From NCBI GenBank assembly GCA_017474765.1, contig JAFVGW010000054.1, forward strand, positions 1 through 64,000: a DNA stretch of 64,000 bases. The letters are read 5' to 3'. Shown here piece after piece: positions 49,957 through 60,100 of the stretch; position 1 is the stretch's first letter; every line of letters begins with the position of its first letter. A program made the translations under genes and the position numbers. The DNA comes from Salinivirgaceae bacterium (GTDB lineage Bacteria > Bacteroidota > Bacteroidia > Bacteroidales > SZUA-534). The notes under the pieces were generated by a model. The model saw nothing but the letters and a program-made list of their open reading frames with translations, was not told the DNA's origin and did no database searches.

Positions 49957-52398
49957 CTATTTGCCTTTCGCGCCTGCGCAACTCTCGCAATAACCTGCTT
50001 TGACGCTCTCGTTTTCAAACACGCGCAGCGAGAATCCTTCATCCTTGCCGTTCAGCAGTTTGCAGTATGTTTCGGGTTCTATCTGCCTGATGCGCTCCAT
50101 TGCCGCATCAAATGCCGCCGTGTGCATCTCGTTCTCAAACAGCGAGCAAAGCGATACGTATGTCAGCAGAAGTTGCATGTTGGTTGTTTGTGCCGCCCAT
50201 GGTTCCAACGTTTTGATTGTCAGCATATAATCCTTGTTATCAAGGAAGAGTTCGGCAAGTTTCAAACTGTTTTCCATCGACACTGCCTTGATGTCGACAA
50301 TCGACTTGATGCGCTCCACGCAAGCCGTCTTTGTGGCGCGGACGTGAGTCACCGAGTCAACCTCGCTGATGGTTTTAAGTTGCAGGCGCAGGTTCAGACC
50401 ATCGACGGCCCGTTTTTGCAGAGGCGTATAATAGAGGCGGTCAATTCCTGACTGCAAACGTGGGCCGATGTCTTTGAACAAACCTTCGGGATAGTTCACA
50501 TGCATGAGCAGATTATTGAACGCAATATACTCATTCTGAGGGTTTAAGACGGCTAACTGCTCAATCGGCTCCTTCATGTCGGTTTCCTTAATCTGCCCAA
50601 GCCGATAGCGTAACCAAAGTTTGTTCATGGCAAGTCCAGCAAAATCGGGCTCGTCGGGAATCTGCATATCGTTGATGGCGCTTTCGGGATACTCCCCTTT
50701 CATAATGCGCCGCATGATGTATTTCTGGATTGAGAGAGCAAGAATTCGGTCCGAAGAGTCGCACGCCTCCTTGAACTTACGAAACATGAACGGCTGCTCA
50801 TTTTTGCCTGTGATGTCGTAAACAATGCGCATCTGAATCCGCGCAAAGCGATGTTTTTGGAGGATTGGCTCGAGTTCTTTGGCAAGATTGTTTTTCAGAA
50901 TGCTGTCCTGAACCCGTTCAATAGGAAGTTTGGCCAAATGGCTGTATTTGGTTGAACGTATGTCGGTTACAAAATCAGCCCAGTTGTAGTCGGTTATTAT
51001 TTCGGTTCGGGTTGAGTCGAACTGGCGCTTCTCGAGTGCGCGCACAATACTTTCGGCACGGCGGCGCTGCAGATTGCGGTTCACCGAGTCGCTGCCCTCA
51101 ACCGACGAATATGCCGTGATGGTCATGTTAAGTATATGAAAATCACGCTGTTCAAGTGCTTCAAGAAATGGCTCGATGTCCGCCTCGTTGTAGTCGGCCT
51201 TGTTGCCCTTGAACGGAATCACAAATTCAAGGTCGGCGCTGTCGGGAATGGGTTTGTAAACACCGAATTTAGTATTGAATGCGAGCGTGTCGGCCAGCAT
51301 TTTAACGTTGTTTTTGTAAGTGCCCTTGATGGGATGAATGAACGTTTTTGGCACGCTTGTGCAAACTGCTCCGTCCTGGATAATCAGCAAGTTGATTTCG
51401 CTTTCGTTCAAATCGATATTTTCTGGTAAATCAGCCACTTTGCCCTTGAAAGCCTTCGATTTTCCTGTGGTTTTTATCAGATTTTTCTTCAGAATCTTCT
51501 TCGATTTGTACGGCTTTGTCATCACTCCCCGATTGAACCGATTGTAATCCAATATGTTACGTTCAAACTTGCAATCATATTGTTCTTTTTGCAGAATGTC
51601 CAGCGCCAGCGCATCGTTTTTGTTGCGCATGATTTTCTGCAGAGTCTTCACATTTTCAACATCGATGAATACCTCGCGACCTTCAACCACAAGTGCGTCG
51701 CGCAACTCGTTGAGGTTAGTCATGCGGTTGATGCGCTTGCACACTTCGGGGTCGTAGTTGTCCAAGCCATTGTTTTTAATGGTGTAAGGCACTTTCAGCA
51801 TGTCGCGGTTGCGCATCCCCTCGTTGAACGAACGAAAATTGCCCAACACCACCGACACATACACGCGCTTGCCCTCCAAATCGATGTTCGATGATGCGCC
51901 AATATACTGATAATTAGTACTTTCAAAAAGTGCTGCCGAACGGCTGTTCGACATCCAACGGAAAACCAATTCCTCGGCCATCTCATAGTAGGTCAGATTC
52001 ACTTTCCCCTTCATCACATTGATTTTGGTGGTCAGTTCGGCTGCCTCGCTCGAACCGCCGTAAGCCTCCATTCGTGCCGCAATGGTGTTTTTGAGTTTTG
52101 CGTTCGGGTCCTCGTCGGCCATCATCGCCATATATTCTGATTGCTCGCGGGCAATGGTAAACATTAAAGGTTTGTAAATCAGCGGTTCGCAGTCACGCTC
52201 ATAAAGAATGGAGTTAATTTGGTCGATGATAATGCTGTCCATCAACTGACGCTTAAAGTCGTTGGGCAAAATTTGCGATATGGCAGCCATCGGCTCACCA
52301 TCAATAATATATGTCTTGCGGGCCACGTTCTGCTGCGCCGTACAAAACAGCGACAGGAAAAACACCAACAACAAATTGAGTGCTATCTTTTTCAACAT
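49957..52398 (-). CDS. Envelope protein with CAP-like and OmpA-like domains
   Basis: About 813 residues from ATG at 52398 (MLKKIALNLLLVFFLSLFCT, signal peptide). Residues about 30-195 look like a CAP/SCP domain (MFTIAREQSEYMAMMADEDP, AEELVFRWMSNSR). About 390-500 resemble the peptidoglycan-binding OmpA fold (LEFVIPFKGNKADYNEADIE, ITAYSSVEGSDSVNRNLQRR). The C-terminal 300 residues are helical, repeat-like and end in CESCAGAKGK. This three-part layout is not one I can name. It is probably periplasmic and cell-wall associated. Confidence 0.65.
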   Translation of the reverse strand: MLKKIALNLLLVFFLSLFCTAQQNVARKTYIIDGEPMAAISQILPNDFKRQLMDSIIIDQINSILYERDCEPLIYKPLMFTIAREQSEYMAMMADEDPNAKLKNTIAARMEAYGGSSEAAELTTKINVMKGKVNLTYYEMAEELVFRWMSNSRSAALFESTNYQYIGASSNIDLEGKRVYVSVVLGNFRSFNEGMRNRDMLKVPYTIKNNGLDNYDPEVCKRINRMTNLNELRDALVVEGREVFIDVENVKTLQKIMRNKNDALALDILQKEQYDCKFERNILDYNRFNRGVMTKPYKSKKILKKNLIKTTGKSKAFKGKVADLPENIDLNESEINLLIIQDGAVCTSVPKTFIHPIKGTYKNNVKMLADTLAFNTKFGVYKPIPDSADLEFVIPFKGNKADYNEADIEPFLEALEQRDFHILNMTITAYSSVEGSDSVNRNLQRRRAESIVRALEKRQFDSTRTEIITDYNWADFVTDIRSTKYSHLAKLPIERVQDSILKNNLAKELEPILQKHRFARIQMRIVYDITGKNEQPFMFRKFKEACDSSDRILALSIQKYIMRRIMKGEYPESAINDMQIPDEPDFAGLAMNKLWLRYRLGQIKETDMKEPIEQLAVLNPQNEYIAFNNLLMHVNYPEGLFKDIGPRLQSGIDRLYYTPLQKRAVDGLNLRLQLKTISEVDSVTHVRATKTACVERIKSIVDIKAVSMENSLKLAELFLDNKDYMLTIKTLEPWAAQTTNMQLLLTYVSLCSLFENEMHTAAFDAAMERIRQIEPETYCKLLNGKDEGFSLRVFENESVKAGYCESCAGAKGK

Positions 52399-52423
52399 CA
52401 ATACGCTTTTTCTTAAAAACTCG

Positions 52424-52431
52424 CAAAGTTA
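52424..52431 (-). promoter_or_regulatory. Promoter -7 element of the CAP/OmpA-like gene
   Basis: The minus strand reads TAACTTTG (52431-52424), matching TAnnTTTG, 26 bases before the ATG at 52398. Confidence 0.6.
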
Positions 52432-52454
52432 AAAATAATTGTATGCAGTTGGCG

Positions 52455-52691
52455 TCATGAGTTTTTTTTGCGCATTTCTGGGTCCATTGCGCAGATGGCG
52501 GCCAGCCGTTCCACAAATTTCTTCTCCGACGGGTGCTTCTCGTACATGTAGAGCAGCATCTCGTCTTGTGCCTCGCGCGACTGACGAAGTATTGATAATG
52601 AAGTTGTTATCAGCCCATGACTATAGTGCAGCCTCTGCATCTGGTCGAGCAAAGCCAACTCTTTGGGCGACATTCTGAATCCGTTTGCCAT
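52455..52691 (-). CDS. Small hypothetical protein
   Basis: 78 residues, helical, with MSPKELALLDQMQRLHYSHG, then LLYMYEKHPSEKKFVERLAA and a basic end (RKKNS). Family unknown. It is the first minus-strand gene upstream of the CAP/OmpA-like gene and may be co-transcribed with it. The start at 52691 is preceded by A+T-rich sequence. Confidence 0.55.
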   Translation of the reverse strand: MANGFRMSPKELALLDQMQRLHYSHGLITTSLSILRQSREAQDEMLLYMYEKHPSEKKFVERLAAICAMDPEMRKKNS

Positions 52692-52730
52692 TTTGTTCGA
52701 TGCTGAATTGTTCGTGGTAAAGATAAAAAA

Positions 52731-52767
52731 ACTGGCGGAAAAGCCGATTGTCAGCCGTTCCGCCAGT
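52731..52767 (-). terminator. Terminator after the GH95 gene
   Basis: ACTGGCGGAA (52731-52740) and TTCCGCCAGT (52758-52767) are perfect arms. On the minus strand seven T residues follow. It lies 19 bases past the GH95 stop codon. Confidence 0.85.
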
Positions 52768-52785
52768 TCTGATAAAATATACGGT

Positions 52786-55293
52786 TCATTTCTTTGCTGT
52801 CACGCTAACCACCTGTCCCTTAACCGTTTCCACATCATACTCAAAGTATTTTCCACACTCGGGCTGACCGATGCTTGCCTTTTCCGACACAATCGGCTCT
52901 TTCACATCGGCCGACACGAGCAGAGCGTTCGGGCAAGTGCCTTCGGCGGGTTTCAGGCCAGCGCCTTCGAGTTCAACGGCCGAGCGGATTCGCAGTGTTC
53001 CGCCGATGGTCGATGTGATTTTTGCCGACGCCAGTTTGCCGCCATTCCAATCCATATCAACCACAAATCCGCCGCGGGCGCACAAGCCGCTCACACTGCC
53101 GTCAGCCCAAACGTCGGGCAGGGCGGGCAGAAGATGTACTGCGCCATCGTGGCTCTGCAGCAGCATTTCGGCCACGCCAGCGCAGAATCCGAAGTTACCG
53201 TCAATTTGGAAAGGCGGATGCGCGTCGAACAGATTGGCATAGGTGCGTCCGTTGCCGCGCGCCATCCACGGGTTTCCACCCGAAGGCAGCAGATTCAGCA
53301 TATTGCAGATGATTTTATATGCGTGGTTGCCGTCCAAAAGGCGCGCCCAAAGGTTGATTTTCCAGCCGATAGACCAGCCCGTGGCCATATCGCCGCGCTG
53401 TGTGAGCGTGTTTTTGGCGGCCTCAAACAGTTGCGGCTGCTTGAACGGCGAAATCTGATTCGATGGATAAAGTCCGTACAAGTGCGATACGTGGCGGTGT
53501 TGGTCGGTCGGGTCGTCAGCATCAACAAGCCACTCTTGCAACTGATTGTGCTGACCAATCGCCATTGGGGCGATGCGGTCGAGAACGGTCTGCGCCGAAT
53601 CGCGGAAAGCGGCGTCAACACCAAGCACCGCCGAAGCCGCAATTGCCTGATTCAGAACATCAAAAACAATTTGATTGTCCATCGTGCAACCCGCCGTCAT
53701 CGACGAGCCGTCGTTGGTGTAGCCGTGTTCGGGCGATGTTGACGGTGTGGTCACCAAATAGCCCAGCGTGGGGTGTTCAACCATTGCCGTCATATAGAAT
53801 CGGGCGCTCTCTTTCAATATGTTATAGTTGTCGGCAAGGAACTTCTTGTCGCCTGTGAACAGATAATGCTGCCAAATGTGAGTCGATAGCCAGCCGCCGC
53901 CGTTGGGCCACATTCCCCAGTAGGCGCCGTCAATCGGGCCCGTAACGCGCCAAATGTCGGTGTTGTGGTGAGCCACCCAGCCGTCGGCGTTATACATCTG
54001 CCGAGCTGTGGCACGGCCAGTCTGCGCAAGGTCGGCGATGAGCGAGAACAGCGGTTGGTGGCACTCGCTCAAGTTCGTAACCTCGGCGGGCCAGTAGTTC
54101 ATTTCGGCGTTGATATTGATTGTGTATTTGCTGTCCCACGGCGCGTCAACCATATTGTTCCAGATGCCTTGCAGGTTGGCCGCCTGCCCGCCAGGCTGCG
54201 ACGACGAGATGAGCAGATAGCGTCCGTATTGGAACATCAGCGCCACCATTGCTTGGTCGTTGCCCTTGTTGAAGGCTTCCAGCCGACGGTCGGTCTCAAT
54301 GGCCGAACTGTCCGATTTTGGCAACTCAAGCCGCACGCGGTCGAATTGCTTTTTGTATGCCGATATGTGATTGGCTAACAGTTGATTATAATCTTTTTCG
54401 ACGGCTTTCGCCAATGCCGATTCAGCCAATTCTTCGGCATTTCCGCTCACATCGTTGTAGTTCACAAAATTGGTTGCCGATGCAATGAAGATGGTCGCCG
54501 CCGATGCGCCGCGAACCATCAGTTTGTTCTCGCCAGCCAGGTTGGTGCCGTCGCTTTTGATTGTAACTGCCAGATACGCACCAAGTTTCGCATCCACGCC
54601 TTCCTGCGACTTCCCGTCAATCTTGACAATCATTTTCACATCTTCGGCGTCCTTGAAGCCGCCCGTGCCAACAATTGTCGTCTTATTGTCCTTCACATCG
54701 ATGGTGTTCGGCAGCGGGCAGTTGTGACTGATGTCGAAATTCAGCCCCTTCCGTTGGTCCGACTCAATGCGCACAACTATCACATTATCAGTCAGTGAAG
54801 CGAACGCCGTGCGCGTGATGTTGGCGCCATTGGCCGCAAACCGCGTGGTGGCTGTGGCATTGCTGATGTTCAGGTCGCGATAGTAGTTGCTAACATCTTG
54901 AATATCTGACATATCAATAAACAGACTGCCCAGCGTCAGATAGCCCATACCATTCTGTCCTGTAAAGAAATTCTGATTCACAACATCTTGTGCCTCAGCA
55001 AATTTGCCGTCAAAAATCAGTTTCCTGACCTTTGGCAGAGCCGCGTTGGCCTTTTCAGGGATGTTGTTGTGCGGTCCGCCAGCCCAGAACGTCTCGTCGT
55101 TGAGTTGGATTTCCTCGTGCCCCGTGCCGCCGAAAACCATTCCGCCCTGATGCGAGTTGCCGATGGGCAGCGCCTCGGTCCAAGCCTTTGCAGGCTGCGA
55201 GTACCACAACTTAAGTTCTTCATTGTCAGCCTTGTTGCCGCACGAGCAGACAACCGCGCCAACCATTAACGCTAATGCAATTTGTTTCTTCAT
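52786..55293 (-). CDS. GH95 alpha-L-fucosidase/galactosidase lipoprotein
   Basis: 835 residues. The lipoprotein signal ends VVCSC. Family motifs in order: [134 protein letters not shown] and [10 protein letters not shown]95 enzymes remove terminal 1,2-linked L-fucose, or galactose, from plant and host glycans by inversion. Probably exposed on the surface or in the periplasm. Part of a GH95-GH2-GH97 cluster. Confidence 0.93.
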   Translation of the reverse strand: MKKQIALALMVGAVVCSCGNKADNEELKLWYSQPAKAWTEALPIGNSHQGGMVFGGTGHEEIQLNDETFWAGGPHNNIPEKANAALPKVRKLIFDGKFAEAQDVVNQNFFTGQNGMGYLTLGSLFIDMSDIQDVSNYYRDLNISNATATTRFAANGANITRTAFASLTDNVIVVRIESDQRKGLNFDISHNCPLPNTIDVKDNKTTIVGTGGFKDAEDVKMIVKIDGKSQEGVDAKLGAYLAVTIKSDGTNLAGENKLMVRGASAATIFIASATNFVNYNDVSGNAEELAESALAKAVEKDYNQLLANHISAYKKQFDRVRLELPKSDSSAIETDRRLEAFNKGNDQAMVALMFQYGRYLLISSSQPGGQAANLQGIWNNMVDAPWDSKYTININAEMNYWPAEVTNLSECHQPLFSLIADLAQTGRATARQMYNADGWVAHHNTDIWRVTGPIDGAYWGMWPNGGGWLSTHIWQHYLFTGDKKFLADNYNILKESARFYMTAMVEHPTLGYLVTTPSTSPEHGYTNDGSSMTAGCTMDNQIVFDVLNQAIAASAVLGVDAAFRDSAQTVLDRIAPMAIGQHNQLQEWLVDADDPTDQHRHVSHLYGLYPSNQISPFKQPQLFEAAKNTLTQRGDMATGWSIGWKINLWARLLDGNHAYKIICNMLNLLPSGGNPWMARGNGRTYANLFDAHPPFQIDGNFGFCAGVAEMLLQSHDGAVHLLPALPDVWADGSVSGLCARGGFVVDMDWNGGKLASAKITSTIGGTLRIRSAVELEGAGLKPAEGTCPNALLVSADVKEPIVSEKASIGQPECGKYFEYDVETVKGQVVSVTAKK

Positions 55294-55380
55294 ACAGAGT
55301 GTGTTTTGTTTTCGTAAATATATCTAAAAGTATTTTGTACTTTTATAAATATGGGGAAAATTTTGTGCGCGCTTTCCGCG

Positions 55381-55463
55381 AAAGCCCTGCTTCCCGCTAT
55401 CTTACAGCACCAAGCACGGTTTCGGGCAGCGTTCCCAAAAGGGTTATGGCAGAGAGTTTGCGG
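55381..55463. repeat. 83-bp direct repeat, left copy
   Basis: Shares about 75 of 83 positions with 57118-57200 in the same orientation. It encodes the C-terminal end of an interrupted gene, and the two copies flank the AlbA_2 regulator. Confidence 0.8.
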
Positions 55464-55621
55464 CCAATGTCTTTAAGCGAGTGGCCGCAGTGGTATAGGT
55501 TGTTATCGACAATGAGCCAGCGGTCGTGCGAAGGGGCGGTCCAAATGTGCGTGTCAATCGGCTCAACGCCTGCGGCAGAGTTGTGGATATTGCGCAGCGC
55601 GGTCAGGTCTTTGCCTGAATA
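55397..55621 (-). pseudogene. C-terminal fragment of a KilA-N/ORF6N-type protein (tentative)
   Basis: Starting directly after the AlbA_2 stop, the minus strand stays open for 75 codons: FYSG-like start, NIHNSAAGVEP, then SHDRWLIVDNNLYHCGHSLK and DIGRKLSAITLLG, stop at 55397. HDRxLIxDxxxYHxGxSLKDxG(K/R)K is the familiar C-terminal half of Bacteroides proteins annotated with ORF6N or KilA-N domains. The N-terminal part is missing. A second, shorter fragment of the same end is at 57134-57200. Confidence 0.55.
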
Positions 55622-56941
55622 TCACAATAATTCCCAATGTCCGCCTTTGTCAGGCCCAACACGTCGGATGATGCCTTTCTCTTGCAGTTTTTTTAAGTGC
55701 ACCTGAACATTACGCATAGCTATTCCAATTTCGTCAGAAATCATTTTTGCCGAAATCGAAGGATTGTCACGTAGCAGTCTTACAATTTTCTGTTGTGCGG
55801 CAGGCAATTTTTCTACGATGCTTTCTGCGATGTTTTCTACGATGCTTTCCGCATCTGAAGGAATCCAAGCGTACGGAACAACTACTCGCGTAAAATGTTC
55901 CATAAAAACAAAGCAATCCTCACTATACACTTTAAGCACGCGCAATAATCCTGTGCCCAGCGATTCAACTAAATCAACATCACGAAAAACGCGCATCAGT
56001 TCCTTATTGCGTGGATTGCTCACTCCGCCGAAAAACTCTGCCCTGCTCATTCCGTTGGGTAGCGAACCCGCCGATGTTATTTCCAATCGGTCTGAAAAGA
56101 GTTCAAACTTAGGCGATAATTCATTGAAGTAATCATTATGTACTATGGCGTTTATTACTAATTCGCGCACAGCGCGCTCGTTCCATAGCGGCGTGTCGGT
56201 TCTATAAGGATAACCAATCTTGCTTTTAACTCTGTTTTCCATCTGCAGGCGATTCAGCACTTGGTCAGCGGCCTTTAGAAGCGAACAATAGCCATATTCG
56301 TTATTTTCAATCAATTTATCTCTGTCTGTACCTGCATATTTTGCCAACTTAATTGAAATGCTGTTAGAGTCGGCTAATAAGTATGCCACATAATTGTATT
56401 CTCCATTGGCGGTCAGTAAATCGAGATTGCGGGCAAAACTGTTGTTTAACGCAAGATGCTGACTATCATAATAAATGTGTAACTGACGGAATGTAAGGTC
56501 ATTGTGGGGCGATATAATGTGCTTAAGTGACCGATGGACACGCCTTGTGTACAAATCCTCAATTTGCTTTGATGTCATAGGTTCGGCGGCCGTTCCTACA
56601 CGTAAAAAGCAGCCTCGTTCCGACAAACCATATTTCGTCTTGTAGTATGGTTTCTCGCTTCCACTTGCAATAAATATTTTTATAACACGCACATTATCAA
56701 TTGTCTCCACTTGTACATCAAACAGCCCCATAGGCGAAGGTGAAATGCCTAAACGAATACGGTCTTTTATTTTGAGCATATCACCATCAATGTCATTCAC
56801 TCCAATAGGCATACCATTGTCATCTATTCCTATGTATATCATACCGCCTTCATTGTAATTAAGGAATGCAACGACTTCTTTTTCCAAATCAAGGTCGCGT
56901 GTCAATTCTCTTTTAAATTCTATGCGGTTTGTCTCTATCAT
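55622..56941 (-). CDS. AlbA_2/RecG-like transcriptional regulator
   Basis: About 439 residues from ATG at 56941 (MIETNRIEFKRELTRDLDLE). The N-terminal AlbA_2/Schlafen-type domain has EFKRELT and VVAFLNYNEGGMIYIGIDDN. The middle has GHKL-like NERAVRELVINAIVHNDY. A C-terminal winged helix (DNPSISAKMISDEIGIAMRN, LKKLQEKGIIRRVG) ends the protein. This group is annotated as ATP-binding or RecG-like regulators and occurs in many copies in Bacteroidota. It lies between two copies of an 83-bp repeat, so it looks inserted within an older gene. Confidence 0.85.
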   Translation of the reverse strand: MIETNRIEFKRELTRDLDLEKEVVAFLNYNEGGMIYIGIDDNGMPIGVNDIDGDMLKIKDRIRLGISPSPMGLFDVQVETIDNVRVIKIFIASGSEKPYYKTKYGLSERGCFLRVGTAAEPMTSKQIEDLYTRRVHRSLKHIISPHNDLTFRQLHIYYDSQHLALNNSFARNLDLLTANGEYNYVAYLLADSNSISIKLAKYAGTDRDKLIENNEYGYCSLLKAADQVLNRLQMENRVKSKIGYPYRTDTPLWNERAVRELVINAIVHNDYFNELSPKFELFSDRLEITSAGSLPNGMSRAEFFGGVSNPRNKELMRVFRDVDLVESLGTGLLRVLKVYSEDCFVFMEHFTRVVVPYAWIPSDAESIVENIAESIVEKLPAAQQKIVRLLRDNPSISAKMISDEIGIAMRNVQVHLKKLQEKGIIRRVGPDKGGHWELL

Positions 56942-57117
56942 AAATAAACTGTGCAAGTTATAAAAAGCGATATATCAATATATTGGCATTATGTTGTCTT
57001 GGTAATTGCGCTGTTTCTAACTGTATATTTTTGTCAAATATAAACGAGTGGAATGAAAAATGAAAAGAAAAATGCTTTTCGGGATTGAAAAGAAAACGTT
57101 TTCGACTGTACCGCTCA

Positions 57118-57200
57118 AAAGCCCCGCCTGCCGCTATCTTACAGCACCAAGCCCCGTTTCGGGCAGCGTCCCCATAAGGGTTATGGCTGAGAGTTTGCGG
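57118..57200. repeat. 83-bp direct repeat, right copy
   Basis: Partner of 55381-55463. Eight substitutions by manual alignment, no gaps. Confidence 0.8.
57134..57200 (-). pseudogene. Second C-terminal fragment of the same split gene
   Basis: 21 codons read RKLSAITLMGTLPETGLGAV and end at a stop (57134-57136). They repeat the end of the fragment at 55397. It overlaps the last codons of the membrane protein at 57181 in another frame. Confidence 0.55.
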
Positions 57201-57471
57201 ATTCTTCCTTGTCTTCTTCCTCTTTCTTCCTTTTAAACTTGGCTTTCAGCCGTTTAACGCCTTCCACGCCCAGAATTGTCAGGCCACCGTATTGGCAGGT
57301 TTTGGCCAGGCCGAAAAGCACAACCCACAGCACGCCTTTGACTTGCGGCGACAGGAACGGAAAAGCCATCTGCGCAAACGACAGAATGTAGAACGGAATG
57401 CAAAGCAGCAGAATCACCACACCCGTCCTGAACGACAGCCCTTTAAGGAAGTTTTTTATCTTTTCCAACAT
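57181..57471 (-). CDS. Small membrane protein, C-terminus altered
   Basis: About 96 residues from ATG at 57471 (MLEKIKNFLKGLSFRTGVVI). Two hydrophobic helices (VVILLLCIPFYILSF and GVLWVVLFGLAKTCQYGGL) precede a Lys/Glu-rich tail (KRKKEEEDKEES). The last residues (ANSQP) are encoded by the 83-bp repeat, so the original end was replaced when the repeat was placed there. Family unknown. Confidence 0.6.
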   Translation of the reverse strand: MLEKIKNFLKGLSFRTGVVILLLCIPFYILSFAQMAFPFLSPQVKGVLWVVLFGLAKTCQYGGLTILGVEGVKRLKAKFKRKKEEEDKEESANSQP

Positions 57472-57498
57472 TTTCAATCGCGCGTTTTTGCAAATATA

Positions 57499-60066
57499 TC
57501 AATCTTCCAGCCATCCAAAAACCTTTGCCTCAATGATTTTTGCATTCTCGGGCGAGCCGAAATTGAGTTTTAAAAATCTCATTGTCAGGTCGTTGTGCTC
57601 GATAACGATTTTTTGCGGCGCGCGGTCGTAGTGCGCAAGTTGAATGTAATAGCCGCCATCGTTTGATATTGAGACGGTTACATCGTCGGTGGCACTGCCG
57701 AGCGTCACTTCAACGCGCTTGAGCGTAATGCCGCGCTCGGTGTCCAGAACCCACTGCGGCGCCTTGTCGGTTGGGGCGGGCTGCCAGAAGGTCTGCTCGT
57801 CGCCGTCGGCGGCCATACCAGCCGAATGGCCAGGCGCGTTGCTGCGCGCAAATGTCGGGTTGTTGGTGCCCAGAATCTGAATGTCGTCATCGGTTCTTGC
57901 CTTGCGCTTCTGAATGTATGGGCGGTCGGCAACCACAGGCGTTTTGCCCTCAACGTACCGTTCGCCGCCCACAAACTCAAGTTCAATGGTGCCCGAAGCC
58001 AGTCCGTCCGACGTTGCCTCAACCACGGTTTTGCCCGATTGGTACGCACGCATCTCAATGGCGCACAATCCGTCAAGAATCTGAATGTCAGATTTTTTTG
58101 AGAAGCAAATCTCTCTGCCTGTCGGAAATTCGCCAGGGCCCGAAACAATGCGCAGCCGCACGTCGGGCGAGTTCGAAATATGCCGTCCGCTTGCGTCTAA
58201 AACGCTGACAGTCAGCCTTACATCATCGGTTCCATCGGTCAGTATGCCTTTGGTTTTGGTCGATTCGATTTTCAAGGCCGCAGGTTCGCCTTCGGTTGGC
58301 CATTCGGGCGGCGCAATGCCCGCGTATTCGTTTCTGTACCAATAATATGCGCGTTTCGGAATGCGGAAATAGTCAATGATTCCCGTCTTGCCCAACTGAC
58401 TGCCGAAAATGCTTCCGTGGTCGAATCCGCACCAAATGCACTGTCCGCCGCGCCACTCAACGCCCTTGTAGGCATCGTCTTTCTGCAAATCGGCCCACCC
58501 AGGGTCATACACGCCAGGCCGAATGGCCGTTGTGGTGCTGTATTCCGACACCAGCGACGGAATGCCAGGCCTAATGAAGTCGGGAATGGTTGCGCCGTCG
58601 CCGTTGTAGCCCACAGCGTCGCCAAGCAGGTCGAAGCGGTCGGCGCCGAGCGGACGCTGAGCCCCGCCAATGGCTGCATAGCGAGTCGAGTCGAGTTCGC
58701 GAGTGCGCTCAACCATCTTGCGCAGCAGATTTTTGGTGGCAGCAATTGTCTGACGCTGAGTGAAAAACACCTCGTTGCACATCGACCACGCAAAAATCGA
58801 CGGTTGGTTCCGATTGATAACAATCATCTCTTCGAGTTGTTGCAAAACGCTCTGTTCGAAAGCCGCAGTGTCCTCATTATTAACGGGATAAGCGCTCGCA
58901 TACCAATATCCGTCCTGTTGGTTGCCGCCCGTTCCCCAAAACGCCATTTCCGACCAGAACAAAATGCCCTGACGCGAGCACTCGTCGGCAAAAGCGGGCG
59001 AATGCGGATAGTGCGAGCCGCGTATCATATTGAACCCAGCCTCTTTAATCATCCGCACGTCGCGGCGGACAGCCTCTTCGGTAATGGCGTCGCACCAGCC
59101 AGCGTGGTCTTGGTGAACATTGGCGCCGCGCAGATATAAGTGCTTGCCGTTCAGGAAGAAACCGTGGTCGGCGGTCCAGTCGAGCCAGCGGAACCCGAAA
59201 ACCGACGATTGCGAATCTATCACCTTGTCGTTATCAACTATCTGACATTCAGCCGTATAAAGCATCGGTTCATCAACCGACCAAAGCATCGGGTTGGCAA
59301 TTTCCGCTGTCGCGATATTGGCGGTCAGGCGCTCGCCAGCCTTCATTTTCAGTTCTTTATCGCTTTGCGCGACGATTGCGCCCTTGCTGTCCTTAATAAT
59401 CAGTTTCAATGTGGCCGTTTTGTCCGCATTTGCCTTATTTTCAATGGTTACAACAGTGCTAACTGCAGCAGATTTGCCTTCGGTTTCCTTCAGTCCAGGC
59501 GTTGTGATTTGCAGGCCGCACCACGCAATGTGCGTCGGATTTTTCTTTGCCAGACGCACCGTGCGGTAAATGCCGCCGTTGAAGTTGTGCTCGCCAGCGC
59601 GCGGCGCAACTTTTGGATTCCAAATGTTGTTAACTCTCACAGCCACAATGTTTTCGCCAGCCACGGCATTCTCGGTAATATCAATGCTGAAACCTGTGTA
59701 ACCGCCTGTGTGCGTGCCGCTTGGCTTGCCATTGACAAATATTTCGGCTTCCTGAAAAACGCCGTCAAACTCAATGAGCAGTCTGTTTTTCAAGTCGTTG
59801 GCCGAAAGGTTGATTTTCTTGCGATACCAGCCGTAGCCCACATAAAAGTCGCGCGACATAAAGTAAGGTATTGCAAATGAGTGTGGTAGCCCAATCTTCT
59901 GCCACTCTGAATCATCGAAATCCGCATTTTGCGCGCCATCGAAATCGCCTAGCGCAAAAGTCCAATTGGCATTTATTACTTCAGTGCCGTAATCGGTTGT
60001 TTTTGTGCACGATACCGCTATTGCAAATACGGCAGTCAGGGCGGCGAGTGAGAGTTTGTGTGTCAT
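57499..60066 (-). CDS. GH2 beta-galactosidase-like lipoprotein
   Basis: 855 residues. The signal peptide ends AIAVSC (lipidated Cys). The sugar-binding domain (DDSEWQKIGLPHSF, GYGWYRKKINL, FDGVFQEAEIFVNG) is followed by an Ig-like domain and a TIM barrel with acid/base Glu in WSMCNEVFF (about 430) and nucleophile in SLVSEYSTTT (about 506). A C-terminal discoidin-like F5/8 domain (about 735-850) ends the protein. GH2 covers beta-galactosidase, mannosidase, glucuronidase and others, so the exact sugar is not fixed. Likely works with GH95 and GH97 on a branched glycan. Confidence 0.92.
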   Translation of the reverse strand: MTHKLSLAALTAVFAIAVSCTKTTDYGTEVINANWTFALGDFDGAQNADFDDSEWQKIGLPHSFAIPYFMSRDFYVGYGWYRKKINLSANDLKNRLLIEFDGVFQEAEIFVNGKPSGTHTGGYTGFSIDITENAVAGENIVAVRVNNIWNPKVAPRAGEHNFNGGIYRTVRLAKKNPTHIAWCGLQITTPGLKETEGKSAAVSTVVTIENKANADKTATLKLIIKDSKGAIVAQSDKELKMKAGERLTANIATAEIANPMLWSVDEPMLYTAECQIVDNDKVIDSQSSVFGFRWLDWTADHGFFLNGKHLYLRGANVHQDHAGWCDAITEEAVRRDVRMIKEAGFNMIRGSHYPHSPAFADECSRQGILFWSEMAFWGTGGNQQDGYWYASAYPVNNEDTAAFEQSVLQQLEEMIVINRNQPSIFAWSMCNEVFFTQRQTIAATKNLLRKMVERTRELDSTRYAAIGGAQRPLGADRFDLLGDAVGYNGDGATIPDFIRPGIPSLVSEYSTTTAIRPGVYDPGWADLQKDDAYKGVEWRGGQCIWCGFDHGSIFGSQLGKTGIIDYFRIPKRAYYWYRNEYAGIAPPEWPTEGEPAALKIESTKTKGILTDGTDDVRLTVSVLDASGRHISNSPDVRLRIVSGPGEFPTGREICFSKKSDIQILDGLCAIEMRAYQSGKTVVEATSDGLASGTIELEFVGGERYVEGKTPVVADRPYIQKRKARTDDDIQILGTNNPTFARSNAPGHSAGMAADGDEQTFWQPAPTDKAPQWVLDTERGITLKRVEVTLGSATDDVTVSISNDGGYYIQLAHYDRAPQKIVIEHNDLTMRFLKLNFGSPENAKIIEAKVFGWLED

Positions 60067-60100
60067 ATTTTTATCAAGCTAGATATTGATAATTAATTAT

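Noticed and set aside
52663..54798. Plus-strand frame of 359 codons opposite GH95
   Set aside because: The opposing GH95 frame carries every family motif. The plus frame is His/Arg-rich shadow sequence.
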